A DNA stretch of 64,000 bases from Novosphingobium clariflavum (GTDB lineage: Bacteria > Pseudomonadota > Alphaproteobacteria > Sphingomonadales > Sphingomonadaceae), in assembly GCF_026420865.1 (NCBI RefSeq), contig NZ_JAPCWC010000009.1, positions 1-64,000 on the forward strand, given 5' to 3'. Made by a program: the position numbers and the translations under genes. The notes below the pieces were generated by a model. It was not told the origin of the DNA, ran no database searches, and worked only from the letters and a program-made list of their open reading frames with translations. The stretch's first letter is position 1; the number at the start of each line of letters is the position of its first letter. Below, in pieces: positions 9,112-17,289 of the stretch.

Positions 9112-9669
9112 TCAGATGGTCTCGACCGTGACGCGGTCGTTGGTGAAGACGCAGATGTCGGCGGCGACGGCCATGGCGCGCCGGGCGATCCGCTCGGCAT
9201 CTTCCTCGTACTCGTCGAGCGCGCGGCCGGCAGCCAGTGCATAGTTGCCGCCAGAACCGATCGCGGTGATGCCGCCTTCGGGCTCCAGCACGTCGCCATT
9301 GCCGGTGAGCACCAGCAGCGTCTCGGCATCGGCGACGATCATCAGCGCTTCCAGGTTGCGCAAGTATTTGTCGGTCCGCCAGTCCTTGGCGAGTTCGACC
9401 GCCGCGCGCATCAGCTGGCCGCGGTGCTGCTCCAGCTTGCGCTCGAGGCGTTCGAACAGGGTGAAGGCATCGGCCGTGGCACCCGCGAAGCCCGCGATCA
9501 CCTTGCCGTCGCCGATCCGGCGCACCTTGCGCGCGTTGGGCTTCATGACGGTATTGCCCATGGAAACCTGGCCGTCGCCGGCGATGACGGTCTTGCCGCC
9601 CTTCTTAACACCGATGATGGTGGTTCCGTGCCACTGGATCAGGCCGTGGCTCGCCCCGCTATTGTCCAT
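9112..9669 (-). CDS. hslV: HslV, proteolytic subunit of the HslUV protease
   Basis: A 185-residue N-terminal-nucleophile peptidase. A 15-residue propeptide precedes [21 protein letters not shown], so T16 becomes the catalytic N-terminal threonine after processing; such a propeptide is usual in alphaproteobacteria. The [14 protein letters not shown] segment near 130 is also family-typical. It is the first gene of hslVU on the minus strand; the promoter should lie in 9670-9737. Confidence 0.97.
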   Translation of the reverse strand: MDNSGASHGLIQWHGTTIIGVKKGGKTVIAGDGQVSMGNTVMKPNARKVRRIGDGKVIAGFAGATADAFTLFERLERKLEQHRGQLMRAAVELAKDWRTDKYLRNLEALMIVADAETLLVLTGNGDVLEPEGGITAIGSGGNYALAAGRALDEYEEDAERIARRAMAVAADICVFTNDRVTVETI

Positions 9670-9737
9670 GCCGCGAATATATGGCGGCAGACGGCGGGTT
9701 CAAGCGCTGGCCGCCGCGAAGTGGTTGCACGAAACGA

Positions 9738-9775
9738 AAATGCCCGCGCAGGCCAGACGGCTTGCGCGGGCATTT
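9738..9775. terminator. Bidirectional terminator between bamE and hslV
   Basis: A perfect 13-bp stem (AAATGCCCGCGCA/TGCGCGGGCATTT) with a 12-nt loop. A-rich and T-rich flanks let it act in both directions; on the minus strand it ends bamE, 20 nt after its stop. Confidence 0.8.
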
Positions 9776-9795
9776 CGAAAGCGTGATCGCCCGGA

Positions 9796-10302
9796 TCAGC
9801 TGCCGTTCGGACCGGGGCCGGTCGGCTGCGTACCGGTGCCCATGCCGGCAGCGCCGACCTGGCCGATGTTGCCGAACAGGTCCTCGAGCAGGCCGCGATG
9901 ACGACCCAGCGTCGGCGTCGTATCGCCCTCGGGGCGGATGCGCGCGACATCGTCGATGCCCTTCTTGTCCACCGCAACGACATTGCCCGCCGGATCGAAG
10001 CGCACGCGCAGGATCGTCTGTTCCGCAGTGCGCGGACGGCCGAACGGCGGCGTCTTCACGGTCTGCGACACGTAGTAGTAGTCCTTCTCGCCAAACTGGC
10101 TGACGAAAGTCGGACGCCCGAGGGTCCTTTCCACCGACTGGCGATTGTCAACGCCCGGCGAGACCGAATCGACCAGCGTCTGGTCGACCAGGTAACCGCG
10201 ATGATCGCGGATCGAGGTGCAGCCCCCCGTCAGTGCAGCCAGCGCCAGAACGACGCCAGCGGTCTTCACCCTGAGACCAGAGCCATGACCAGAACCGCGC
10301 AT
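9796..10302 (-). CDS. bamE: BamE/SmpA/OmlA family outer-membrane assembly lipoprotein
   Basis: A 168-residue protein with a signal peptide (about 10-27) ending in a cysteine at 28 (LTGGC, an atypical lipobox). The SmpA/OmlA domain follows: VDNRQSVERTLGRPTFVSQF and KDYYYVSQTVKTPPFGRP, then a glycine/proline-rich tail. BamE is a small subunit of the outer-membrane beta-barrel assembly machine. The start ATG at 10302 has GGAGTGGGAAA upstream. It is divergent from the cytochrome bc1 chaperone gene, a neighbourhood I associate with sphingomonads. Confidence 0.88.
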   Translation of the reverse strand: MRGSGHGSGLRVKTAGVVLALAALTGGCTSIRDHRGYLVDQTLVDSVSPGVDNRQSVERTLGRPTFVSQFGEKDYYYVSQTVKTPPFGRPRTAEQTILRVRFDPAGNVVAVDKKGIDDVARIRPEGDTTPTLGRHRGLLEDLFGNIGQVGAAGMGTGTQPTGPGPNGS

Positions 10303-10525
10303 TTTCCCACTCCAATTCACGGGGCTGGTCCGCTCCGGGCATTGCCTGCCGGCGCGAGAGCCATATATCGACCCGAAACTACGGTACCGAGCCTTAGGGC
10401 CCAGCGGCTTGTCGCGCAATGGGCGTTGGGGCAGGTTGCTTGAATTGCCCCTGAACAAGAAGCCCCGCCACCCGTTCCACCAAGAGTACCGTCGGCGCGC
10501 GGCGAGAGGAAAGGCCCGAAACCAC

Positions 10526-11068
10526 GTGAACCTGCTCCGCCGCCTGACCGGCAGAAACCCGGAAAGCACCCAGGCCCGCCGCGAGGCCGTCCGCCCGCTG
10601 TGGCACCGCGTGGTCGAGATCGCCCGCGAGAAACCGTGGTATGCCGAACACGGCATAGCCGATACCGTCGCCGGGCGATTCGACACGATCACGCTGGTGA
10701 TGGCCCTGGTGGTGCTGCGCATGGAACGCAGCGAGGACCTGATCGACCCCGCCGCGCGGCTGACCGAACTGTTCGTGACCGACATGGACGGCCAGTTGCG
10801 CCAGTCCGGCATCGGCGACCTTGTCGTCGGCAAGCACATGGGCAAGCTGGTAAGCGCGCTCGGCGGCCGCATCGGCGCGCTGCGAGATGCCCTCGCACAG
10901 GCCGATGCCGTGCAGGTCGATGCCGCACTGGCCGCCGCGCTGGAACGCAACATGACACTGAGGGAAGGCGCCGAGGCCGCCATGCTGGTCGCGCCGGTCA
11001 AGGCACTCGCCGCCGCCCTCGAAACCACTTCGAACGAGGCCCTCCTGGCCGCAAGGATAGACCGATGA
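10526..11068 (+). CDS. Ubiquinol-cytochrome c chaperone family protein (CBP3-like)
   Basis: A 180-residue protein matching the family that assists assembly of cytochrome b into the bc1 complex: PLWHRVVEIAREKPWYAEHGIADT, then FDTITLVMALVVLRMER and LVVGKHMGKLVSALGGRIGA. The frame is open from 10409, but the first 39 residues look non-coding; a GTG at 10526 gives a family-like start (VNLLRRLTGR) and has AGAGGAAAGG upstream, although with wide spacing. It overlaps the DUF177 gene by 4 nt (ATGA), so the two are translationally coupled. Confidence 0.85.
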   Translation: MNLLRRLTGRNPESTQARREAVRPLWHRVVEIAREKPWYAEHGIADTVAGRFDTITLVMALVVLRMERSEDLIDPAARLTELFVTDMDGQLRQSGIGDLVVGKHMGKLVSALGGRIGALRDALAQADAVQVDAALAAALERNMTLREGAEAAMLVAPVKALAAALETTSNEALLAARIDR

Positions 11069-11616
11069 GCGCACTGCCCCCCTCTCCCGATTCCGCCCCC
11101 GATGCGGCCCCCGAGTTCTCGCGCCGCCTCGACATCCGGCAGGTCGAGAGCAAGCCGGGCCACTTCGAGGCCAATGCTGCTGAACGCGCCGCACTGGCCA
11201 TGCGCTTCGGCCTTGTCCGGATCGACAGCCTCGCGGCCGATCTCGCCCTCACCCGCAACGACCGCCAGGTCGAGGCGCGCGGCACGCTGAAGGCCGCCTT
11301 CGTGCAGTCCTGCGCGATCTCGGCGGAGGACCTGCCGGTCAGCGTCGAGGAACCGGTGTTCTTCCGCTTCGTGCCCGAAACCGACGACCACACCCCCGAC
11401 GAGGAAGTCGAACTGACCGCCGACGACCTCGACGAGATCGAGTACACCGGCACCCACATCGACATCGGCGAAGCCGTGGCGCAGAGCCTTGCGCTCGCCA
11501 TCGACCCGTTCCTCACCGGCCCCAATGCCGACGCCGCCAGGCTGGCCGCCGGGATCGGCACGCCCGAGGACAACGGCGCCTTCGCCGCGCTCAAGGGCCT
11601 GAAGCTGGGCAAGTAG
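11065..11616 (+). CDS. DUF177 (YceD) family protein
   Basis: A 183-residue acidic protein with the YceD core: FVQSCAISAEDLPVSVEEP followed by a strongly acidic segment (DDHTPDEEVELTADDLDE) and IDIGEAVAQSLALAIDPF. YceD proteins are linked to 23S rRNA accumulation in bacteria and plants, and the gene often sits beside rpmF; no rpmF is seen here. AAGGA precedes the ATG at 11065, which overlaps the stop of the chaperone gene. Confidence 0.88.
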   Translation: MSALPPSPDSAPDAAPEFSRRLDIRQVESKPGHFEANAAERAALAMRFGLVRIDSLAADLALTRNDRQVEARGTLKAAFVQSCAISAEDLPVSVEEPVFFRFVPETDDHTPDEEVELTADDLDEIEYTGTHIDIGEAVAQSLALAIDPFLTGPNADAARLAAGIGTPEDNGAFAALKGLKLGK

Positions 11617-11690
11617 CCTCATTCCAAGCTGCAGTGATGCTGATGCATCCGCCGCTTGGAACGCTCAGGCGCCGCGCCCGCTCAAACGCA

Positions 11691-11726
11691 CAGCGCCCGG
11701 AGACAGGGACCTGTCTCCGGGCGCTG
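11691..11726. terminator. 17-bp perfect palindrome, probable terminator
   Basis: CAGCGCCCGGAGACAGG is followed after 2 nt by its exact reverse complement. It sits between the convergent DUF177 gene (ends 11616) and the small minus-strand ORF (ends 11779). There is no strong U-run on either side, so a bidirectional terminator is the best guess; an RNA stability hairpin is the alternative. Confidence 0.6.
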
Positions 11727-11778
11727 CAACGATGCTGGTTCCTGCAATAGACCGGGCCCGCAAGGCCCCGGAACGATG

Positions 11779-11931
11779 TCAGTCGACCATGCCGGCGACC
11801 AGAAGCCGAAGCTCGCGCAGGGGAAGCAAACCATTGGCGGTGCCGATCCCCTGCCGGCTCGAATGCGGCTGCTGGCGGTTGTCGTTCTTGTGGAAGGGGC
11901 GTTCAAATGCGCCCGTAATATTCTTGATCAT
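11779..11931 (-). CDS. Small 50-residue protein downstream of infA, unknown
   Basis: A short frame not usually called by gene finders. It begins MIKNITGAFERPFHKNDN, has a basic polar middle, and ends with the likely helix NGLLPLRELRLLVAGMVD. The ATG at 11931 has CAGGA 5 nt upstream, GC at third codon positions is high as in neighbouring genes, and a large palindrome follows 53 nt after the stop. It starts 35 nt after infA on the same strand, so it may be co-transcribed. No family is recognised. Confidence 0.55.
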   Translation of the reverse strand: MIKNITGAFERPFHKNDNRQQPHSSRQGIGTANGLLPLRELRLLVAGMVD

Positions 11932-11966
11932 GTAGTCCTGTTATCGCGGCTCCTGGCCGCATCTTT

Positions 11967-12233
11967 CTATCTTCTGAAATTGCTGCGCTGCTTGCTGGGT
12001 GCGGCCTGCCCCGGGGAGCGTTCGCGGAAGACGATCCGCCCCTTGCTGAGGTCATACGGCGTCATTTCGACGTGGACTCGGTCACCCGCGACCGTGCGGA
12101 TCCGGAACTTGCGCATCTTTCCTGCCGTATAGGCAATGATGCGATGCTCATTATCGAGCAGGACGGCAAACCGTCCGTCCGGAAGCACTTCCTCAATGAA
12201 GCCTTCCATCGTCAGCAGTTCTTCTTTCGCCAC
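11967..12233 (-). CDS. infA: Translation initiation factor IF-1 (divergent copy)
   Basis: An 88-residue S1-fold protein (OB fold) that binds the 30S A site in initiation. It reads [21 protein letters not shown], then [22 protein letters not shown] and [18 protein letters not shown], all recognisable IF-1 segments, plus a basic C-terminal tail (about 15 residues) absent from standard IF-1. The GTG at 12233 gives VAKEELL, matching the family start; GAGGG lies 9 nt upstream, whereas a TTG at 12242 would touch that site. Some substitutions suggest this may be a second, non-canonical infA copy. Confidence 0.9.
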   Translation of the reverse strand: MAKEELLTMEGFIEEVLPDGRFAVLLDNEHRIIAYTAGKMRKFRIRTVAGDRVHVEMTPYDLSKGRIVFRERSPGQAAPSKQRSNFRR

Positions 12234-12264
12234 GGCGCTCAACCCTCAAATGCATTGCCAGACA

Positions 12265-12288
12265 CCGGACACACGAACGCGTGTCCGG
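12265..12288. terminator. Weak hairpin between the PDZ protease and infA
   Basis: CCGGACAC and GTGTCCGG form an 8-bp stem with an 8-nt loop. No U-run follows in either direction. It could end the protease transcript or lie in the infA leader. A smaller GGAACC/GGTTCC hairpin lies at 12339-12354. Confidence 0.35.
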
Positions 12289-12445
12289 AAACGATTGCCA
12301 GGAAGCTGAAGAGGATATCGAGCGTGCAGCCGGTTCAGGAACCCACAGGTTCCAAGACACCAGGGCTGAAAATCATCTCGCCATTAAGCGACGTAGCCTG
12401 CCCCATATAGCGGAACGGAACGCGAATTTCAAGGTCAGCCCGATC

Positions 12446-13669
12446 TCAATAGAATTCCCTTAGAATCAACGTCAGGGTCCGCCCATCGCAAAGCACGAGT
12501 ACGACCCGCTTCCCGGCCGGGCCTTGCGACCATCGCCCCAAAGCCCCTTTCTGCGCAGCCGCAGTCGCGTTCTGCCCATCGATCGTGCATATCCGGTCCC
12601 CGGTGACCAGCCCGGCGTCATGCGCGGGCGAGCCGCGCATGACATGCAGGATATTGATACCCTCGTCCGTCCATACGCCCTGAACACCCGCCATCGACAC
12701 GGCAGCAGGCGAAGGCGAGGTCAGCCGCGGGGAGAGTACCATGACCCCGCGCCCTGCATCCATGAAGACATTGAAGCGGCTGAGCAGGGCTGCCCCGATC
12801 CTGGCGGCATCGCCGGCATCGAGCGGCTTGTCCTCGAAGCGCACCGGCACCGCATCGACGTTCTGGTCGCCAAGATGCACGCCATCGATACGACCGATCT
12901 CGGTGATGTAGATATTGCCGGCCAGGTTCACTGCTGCGATGTCGGTCAACCGCAGACTGCTTGCGGCGTCCGGCCATGCTGCCCGCGTGATGGTCAGACT
13001 GGAGTCGTCGCCGGTGTCGATCAATACCGGCGCGAACCGCCGCTCGCCCACTTCAAGCATCGTCAACAGGCGCCCACCTCGCTCGCGCAGATCCAACGGG
13101 ATGCGTTCTCCCTGTGGCGGTTTCGCGCCGCTCGCGCGAAACCGGATGCGGCGATTGTCGAAATCTATCTCCACGGCATGCCGGGCCAGGAAGTCCGCGC
13201 CGACAATGCCCTCGATCGTGATCCCTGCGATCCGCGAAAGGCTGGACAAGTCGGCTATCTGAACCGCGCCGCCCGACTGCCGCATGCCGCCGATCTGCAG
13301 GGCCACGAGGGAACCAATCTCCGTGGGAGAAACGCCGCCGCCCAGACTGCCAAGGGACTTATAAGGCTGTGACGGAATGGCATGGCGCAGGGCCCAGCTC
13401 CTATCCACCGTCGTCGTCGGCATGCCGGTATCGACCAGCGCAACCACGGGTTGACCATTCACCAGAATCGAGATGATCGGCGGTGCTGACGCCGGCCCGG
13501 CAAGCGGGATCCACCGCTCCTGCAGGGACGTGTCGAAAGAGACCGTCGCGGGAATGATGGCGATCCTGTCCATCGGCGCTGCGGGCGCTGCCACAGCCAT
13601 CGGTGCTCCGGCAATCATACCCTGCAGCGCGATCACCAAACGTAACGGGGAACTCGGTCGGACCCGCAT
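12446..13669 (-). CDS. Aspartyl protease with C-terminal PDZ domain
   Basis: A 407-residue exported protein: signal peptide in the first ~28 residues (LRLVIALQGMIAGAPMAVAA), two retropepsin-like halves with VALVDTGMPTTTVD and VLIDTGDDSSLT as the catalytic Asp sites, and a PDZ domain at the C-terminus (GINILHVMRGSPAHDAGLVTGDRI). The PDZ probably binds substrate or partner C-termini. It lacks neighbours of clear function and is divergent from a small exported protein gene. It resembles the protein at 2879-3877 in its two-site layout. The substrate is unknown. Confidence 0.8.
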   Translation of the reverse strand: MRVRPSSPLRLVIALQGMIAGAPMAVAAPAAPMDRIAIIPATVSFDTSLQERWIPLAGPASAPPIISILVNGQPVVALVDTGMPTTTVDRSWALRHAIPSQPYKSLGSLGGGVSPTEIGSLVALQIGGMRQSGGAVQIADLSSLSRIAGITIEGIVGADFLARHAVEIDFDNRRIRFRASGAKPPQGERIPLDLRERGGRLLTMLEVGERRFAPVLIDTGDDSSLTITRAAWPDAASSLRLTDIAAVNLAGNIYITEIGRIDGVHLGDQNVDAVPVRFEDKPLDAGDAARIGAALLSRFNVFMDAGRGVMVLSPRLTSPSPAAVSMAGVQGVWTDEGINILHVMRGSPAHDAGLVTGDRICTIDGQNATAAAQKGALGRWSQGPAGKRVVLVLCDGRTLTLILREFY

Positions 13670-13777
13670 GGCTTGTCTCCGACAAATACTTGAACATATT
13701 GATCAAGATACACCCAGGCTGTCTAGACGGCGCGGGCAGTGATCGTGCGTAGCTGCGCGTTTTGCGGAGAATTGCAA

Positions 13778-14161
13778 ATGAAGCACCGGCTTACCCATGC
13801 AGGTATTTCGGCACTCGCCTTACTGACGGCGCTCGCGACGGCCGACGTGGCAGCGGCGGCCGACTATCCGAGCTGCGACCTCACCGCGCAGCATGCCATC
13901 GAAGGGGAGATCGGCGGAACCGTGACCGATCCCCGGCAAGCGCACATCTCGGTACGCGCCAATGTTCTTCAGGCCGATATCGGCACGGCCCGCAAGGCGC
14001 GCACATTGTCGCGGGGCGAGGCCCGGCATTTGTGGAAGCGGGTCGACAAGGTGCGCAAGGACACCGACACCTTCACCCGCCAGCAGGGCTTTCTCAGCGC
14101 TGCCGAGCGGGCCTCCTACGACCGTGAACTCGATGCGGTCGCAGGAGAGATTTGCAAGTAA
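13778..14161 (+). CDS. Small exported protein, unknown
   Basis: A 127-residue protein with a clear signal peptide (MKHRLTHAGISALALLTAL, cleavage likely after AAA near 28). The mature part has one cysteine near the start (YPSCDLTAQ) and one near the end (GEICK), which could pair in the periplasm, and the helical segment LSRGEARHLWKRVDKVRKDTD. GCGGAGA lies 7 nt before the ATG at 13778, which is preferred over an upstream in-frame start. No family is recognised. The 108-bp region shared with the divergent protease contains CTTGA-N9-TCAAG (13689-13707). Confidence 0.65.
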   Translation: MKHRLTHAGISALALLTALATADVAAAADYPSCDLTAQHAIEGEIGGTVTDPRQAHISVRANVLQADIGTARKARTLSRGEARHLWKRVDKVRKDTDTFTRQQGFLSAAERASYDRELDAVAGEICK

Positions 14162-14180
14162 ACCGTAAACTGTCCGAAAA

Positions 14181-14867
14181 TCAGGTCACGTCCATCGCGT
14201 AACCGGCCGCGCGCACGGTGCGGATCGGGTCGACGTCGCCATCGCGGTTGATCGCCTTGCGCAGGCGGCGGATGTGGACGTCGACGGTACGCTCGTCGAT
14301 GTCCGAATCCATGCCCCAGACCCCGTCGAGGATCTGCTGGCGCGAGACGACGCGGTTCGGACGCTCCATGAAATAGCGCAGCAGGCGGAATTCGGTGGGG
14401 CCGAGATGCAGCGCCTCGCCGCCGCGGCGCACGCGGTGGCTGGTGACGTCCAGCTCGATGTCGCCCCACTGGAGAACATTGCCCGCCAGCGACGGTCGCG
14501 CCCGGCGCAGCAGCGCCTCGACCCGGACCATCAGTTCACGCGGGCTGAACGGCTTGGTGACATAGTCGTCCGCACCGGTCTTGAAGCCGCGGATCATGTC
14601 CTCCTCCTCGCCGCGGGCGGTGAGCATGAGGATCGGGATCTGCGCGGTTTCCTTGTCCTTGCGCAGCTGGCGGCAGACCTCGATGCCGGGGACATGCTCG
14701 ATCATCCAGTCAAGGATGATGGCGTCCGGCACCTGTTCCTGCACCATCAGCAGCGCCTCTTCGCCGTCGCCGGTGCTGCGCACCTGATAGCCTTCGGCGC
14801 TGAGGTTCCAGGTCAGCAGCTCGCAGAGCGCACGGTCGTCCTCGACGACCAGGACCGACGGGTTCAC
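14181..14867 (-). CDS. phoB: PhoB, phosphate response regulator
   Basis: A 228-residue OmpR-type regulator: receiver domain with acidic pocket E9/D10/D11, phospho-acceptor D53 in IILDWMI and K105 in TKPFSPRE, then a winged-helix DNA-binding domain (about 130-226) with VVSRQQILDGVWG and RTVDVHIRRLRKAI. It activates Pho-box promoters under phosphate limitation. The GTG start overlaps the phoU stop by 4 nt. It is the last gene of pstSCAB-phoU-phoB; Pho boxes upstream of pstS imply autoregulation. Confidence 0.96.
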   Translation of the reverse strand: MNPSVLVVEDDRALCELLTWNLSAEGYQVRSTGDGEEALLMVQEQVPDAIILDWMIEHVPGIEVCRQLRKDKETAQIPILMLTARGEEEDMIRGFKTGADDYVTKPFSPRELMVRVEALLRRARPSLAGNVLQWGDIELDVTSHRVRRGGEALHLGPTEFRLLRYFMERPNRVVSRQQILDGVWGMDSDIDERTVDVHIRRLRKAINRDGDVDPIRTVRAAGYAMDVT

Positions 14868-15559
14868 GGCAGGTTCCTCGTGTCGTTGGTCATGCTGTCG
14901 CGCTCGGCATGGTAGTCGCCGGTGGCCGCATAGTAGACCATCTCGGCCACGTTGGTGGCATGGTCGCCGATGCGTTCGAGGTTGCGGGCGATGAAGAGCA
15001 GCTGCGCGGCGCTGGTGATCGTTGCCGGGTTCTCCATCATGTGGGTCAGCAACGAACGGAACAGCGTGTTGTAGAACTGGTCCAGCTTCTCGTCGCGGCG
15101 GATCACTTCCTGCGCCAGCGCGGCATCGCGCGAGCCATAGGCATTGAGCACGTCGCGGACCATGCCCTCGGCGATCTCGGCCATCATCGGCACGAGTTCG
15201 AGCGGCTCGATCTTGCCCCGGTTCTCCATCGCGTTGACACGCTTGGCGATGTTCTTGGCATAGTCGCCGATACGCTCGATCACGCCGGAGATCTTGAGCG
15301 CGGCGATGACGTCGCGCAGGTCGTCGGCCATCGGCGCACGCAGCGCGATGGTGCGGACCGCGAGGCGGTCCACTTCGGCTTCCAGCGCATCGAGGCGGGC
15401 GTCGGCGGCGACGACCTGTGCGGCGAGCTCCTCGTCATGCTGGGTCAGCGCGATGATGGCGTCGCGGATCGCGACTTCGGCGAGGCCGCCCATTTCGGCG
15501 ACGAGGCCGCGAAGCTGGCCGATCTCGCTGTCGAAGGCCTTTACGGTGTGATCAACCAT
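14864..15559 (-). CDS. phoU: PhoU, phosphate signalling adaptor
   Basis: A 231-residue all-helical protein with the two PhoU repeats; VIERIGDYAKNIAKRV and NLERIGDHATNVAEMV carry the metal-binding ERxGD motifs. It links the PstSCAB transporter to PhoR and keeps the Pho response off when phosphate is plentiful. The ATG at 15559 matches the family length. It lies 31 nt after pstB and overlaps phoB. Confidence 0.96.
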   Translation of the reverse strand: MVDHTVKAFDSEIGQLRGLVAEMGGLAEVAIRDAIIALTQHDEELAAQVVAADARLDALEAEVDRLAVRTIALRAPMADDLRDVIAALKISGVIERIGDYAKNIAKRVNAMENRGKIEPLELVPMMAEIAEGMVRDVLNAYGSRDAALAQEVIRRDEKLDQFYNTLFRSLLTHMMENPATITSAAQLLFIARNLERIGDHATNVAEMVYYAATGDYHAERDSMTNDTRNLP

Positions 15560-15590
15560 GGCTCTTGTCCTGTTTTCCCTGTCTTCGCCG

Positions 15591-16367
15591 TCAGCCGTAG
15601 CGACCGGTGATGTAGTCCTTGGTCTTCTCCTCGCGCGGGGTCGTGAAGATCTGGCTGGTATCGCCATACTCCACGAGATTGCCGAGGTGGAAGAACGCCG
15701 TGCGCTGCGACACGCGCGCGGCCTGCTGCATCGAGTGGGTGACGATGACGATGGCGTAAGTGTCCTTCAGTTCGTCGATCAGTTCCTCGATGCGCGCGGT
15801 GGCGATCGGGTCGAGCGCGGAGCACGGCTCGTCCATCAGGATGACCTCGGGGCTGACGGCAATGGCGCGGGCGATGCACAGGCGCTGCTGCTGGCCGCCC
15901 GACAGCGCGGTGCCGGCGTCATGCAGACGGTCCTTCACTTCGTCCCACAGGCCCGCCTTGGTCAGCGCGCTCTCGATGATCCCGTCCATGTCCGCCTTCG
16001 ACGGCGCCAGGCCGTGGATGCGCGGGCCATAGGCGATGTTCTCATAGATCGACTTGGGGAACGGGTTCGGCTTCTGGAACACCATGCCGACGCGGGCCCG
16101 CAGGGCCACCGGGTCCATGTCGGGCGCGTAGATATTCTCGCCGTCGAGCAGGATCTCACCGGTGACGCGGGCGTCTGCGATCGTGTCGTTCATGCGGTTG
16201 AGGGACCGCAGGAAGGTCGACTTGCCGCACCCCGAAGGGCCGATGAAAGCCGTGACCACCCCGTTGTCGATGTCGATCGACACGTTGTTGATGGCCTTTT
16301 TCGCGCCATAGTAGACGTCGACGTTGCGGGCGGTGAGCTTGGTCTGCTGCATTGTCTCGACTTTCAT
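15591..16367 (-). CDS. pstB: PstB, phosphate ABC transporter ATPase
   Basis: A 258-residue ATPase with Walker [10 protein letters not shown] at 43-51, the Q-loop in [19 protein letters not shown], signature LSGGQQQR and Walker [13 protein letters not shown], all diagnostic of PstB. It energises phosphate import through PstC/PstA. The ATG at 16367, 4 nt after the pstA stop, is preferred; a second ATG five codons on is possible. Confidence 0.97.
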   Translation of the reverse strand: MKVETMQQTKLTARNVDVYYGAKKAINNVSIDIDNGVVTAFIGPSGCGKSTFLRSLNRMNDTIADARVTGEILLDGENIYAPDMDPVALRARVGMVFQKPNPFPKSIYENIAYGPRIHGLAPSKADMDGIIESALTKAGLWDEVKDRLHDAGTALSGGQQQRLCIARAIAVSPEVILMDEPCSALDPIATARIEELIDELKDTYAIVIVTHSMQQAARVSQRTAFFHLGNLVEYGDTSQIFTTPREEKTKDYITGRYG

Positions 16368-16371
16368 GTCC

Positions 16372-17289
16372 TTACCAGCGGACCTCGAATTTGTTGCGAA
16401 GGTAGATGGCCAGGCCATTCATCGCCAGCAGGAAGACCAGCAGGACGATGATGGCGGCCGATGTGTTCTGCACGAAACCGCTGTCGATTTCGTCGGACCA
16501 CAGGAAGATCTGCATCGGCAGCACGCTGGAGGGATCGGTGATCCCGCCCGGCGGGGTGACGACAAAGGCACGCATGCCGATCATCAGCAGCGGCGCGGTT
16601 TCACCCAGCGCGCGGGCCATGCCGATGATCGTGCCGGTGAGAATGCCCGGCAGCGCAAGCGGCAGGACGTGGTGGAACACCGTCTGCATCTTGCTCGCGC
16701 CGATCGCCAGCGCCGCGTCGCGGATCGAGGGCGGCACCGCCTTGATCGCGTTGCGGCCCGAGATGACGATGACCGGCATCGTCATCAGCGCCAGCGTCAA
16801 CCCGCCGACCAGCGGCGACGAACGCGGCATGCCCAGCGTGTTGATGAACACCGCAAGGCCCAGCAGGCCGAAGATGATTGAGGGCACTGCCGCGAGGTTG
16901 TTGATCGAGACTTCGACCCATTCGATCCAGCGCGCCTTGGGGGCGAACTCCTCGAGGTAGATCGCCGCCAGCACGCCCATCGGGAACGAGAGCAGCAGCG
17001 TGACCAGCATCGTCAGCAACGAGCCCTTGGTCGCGCCCCAGACGCCGGCGACGTCGGGATCGGTCGAGTCCGAGCCGGTCAGGAACGACCAGTCGAGCCC
17101 GGAGAGGCCGTTCTTGAGCATGATCACCAGCAGCAGCGCCAGGAAGGCGAGGCTGAGGACGATGGCGCCAAGGCCGATCAGCTTGAAGCGGCGCTCGGCG
17201 GCGTTGCGGCGCGCGATGCGCCGCGCGGCTTCCGGCGTTTGCCAGCGCGCATTGCCTTGGGCGGCGCCACTGAGACGTGCGTTACTCAT
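16372..17289 (-). CDS. pstA: PstA, phosphate ABC transporter permease
   Basis: A 305-residue inner-membrane permease with one N-terminal anchor (about 37-58) and the five-helix permease core, including the ATPase-coupling segment ([22 protein letters not shown]). The polar N-terminal 35 residues are cytoplasmic. Its start overlaps the pstC stop by 8 nt, so translation is coupled. Confidence 0.95.
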   Translation of the reverse strand: MSNARLSGAAQGNARWQTPEAARRIARRNAAERRFKLIGLGAIVLSLAFLALLLVIMLKNGLSGLDWSFLTGSDSTDPDVAGVWGATKGSLLTMLVTLLLSFPMGVLAAIYLEEFAPKARWIEWVEVSINNLAAVPSIIFGLLGLAVFINTLGMPRSSPLVGGLTLALMTMPVIVISGRNAIKAVPPSIRDAALAIGASKMQTVFHHVLPLALPGILTGTIIGMARALGETAPLLMIGMRAFVVTPPGGITDPSSVLPMQIFLWSDEIDSGFVQNTSAAIIVLLVFLLAMNGLAIYLRNKFEVRW

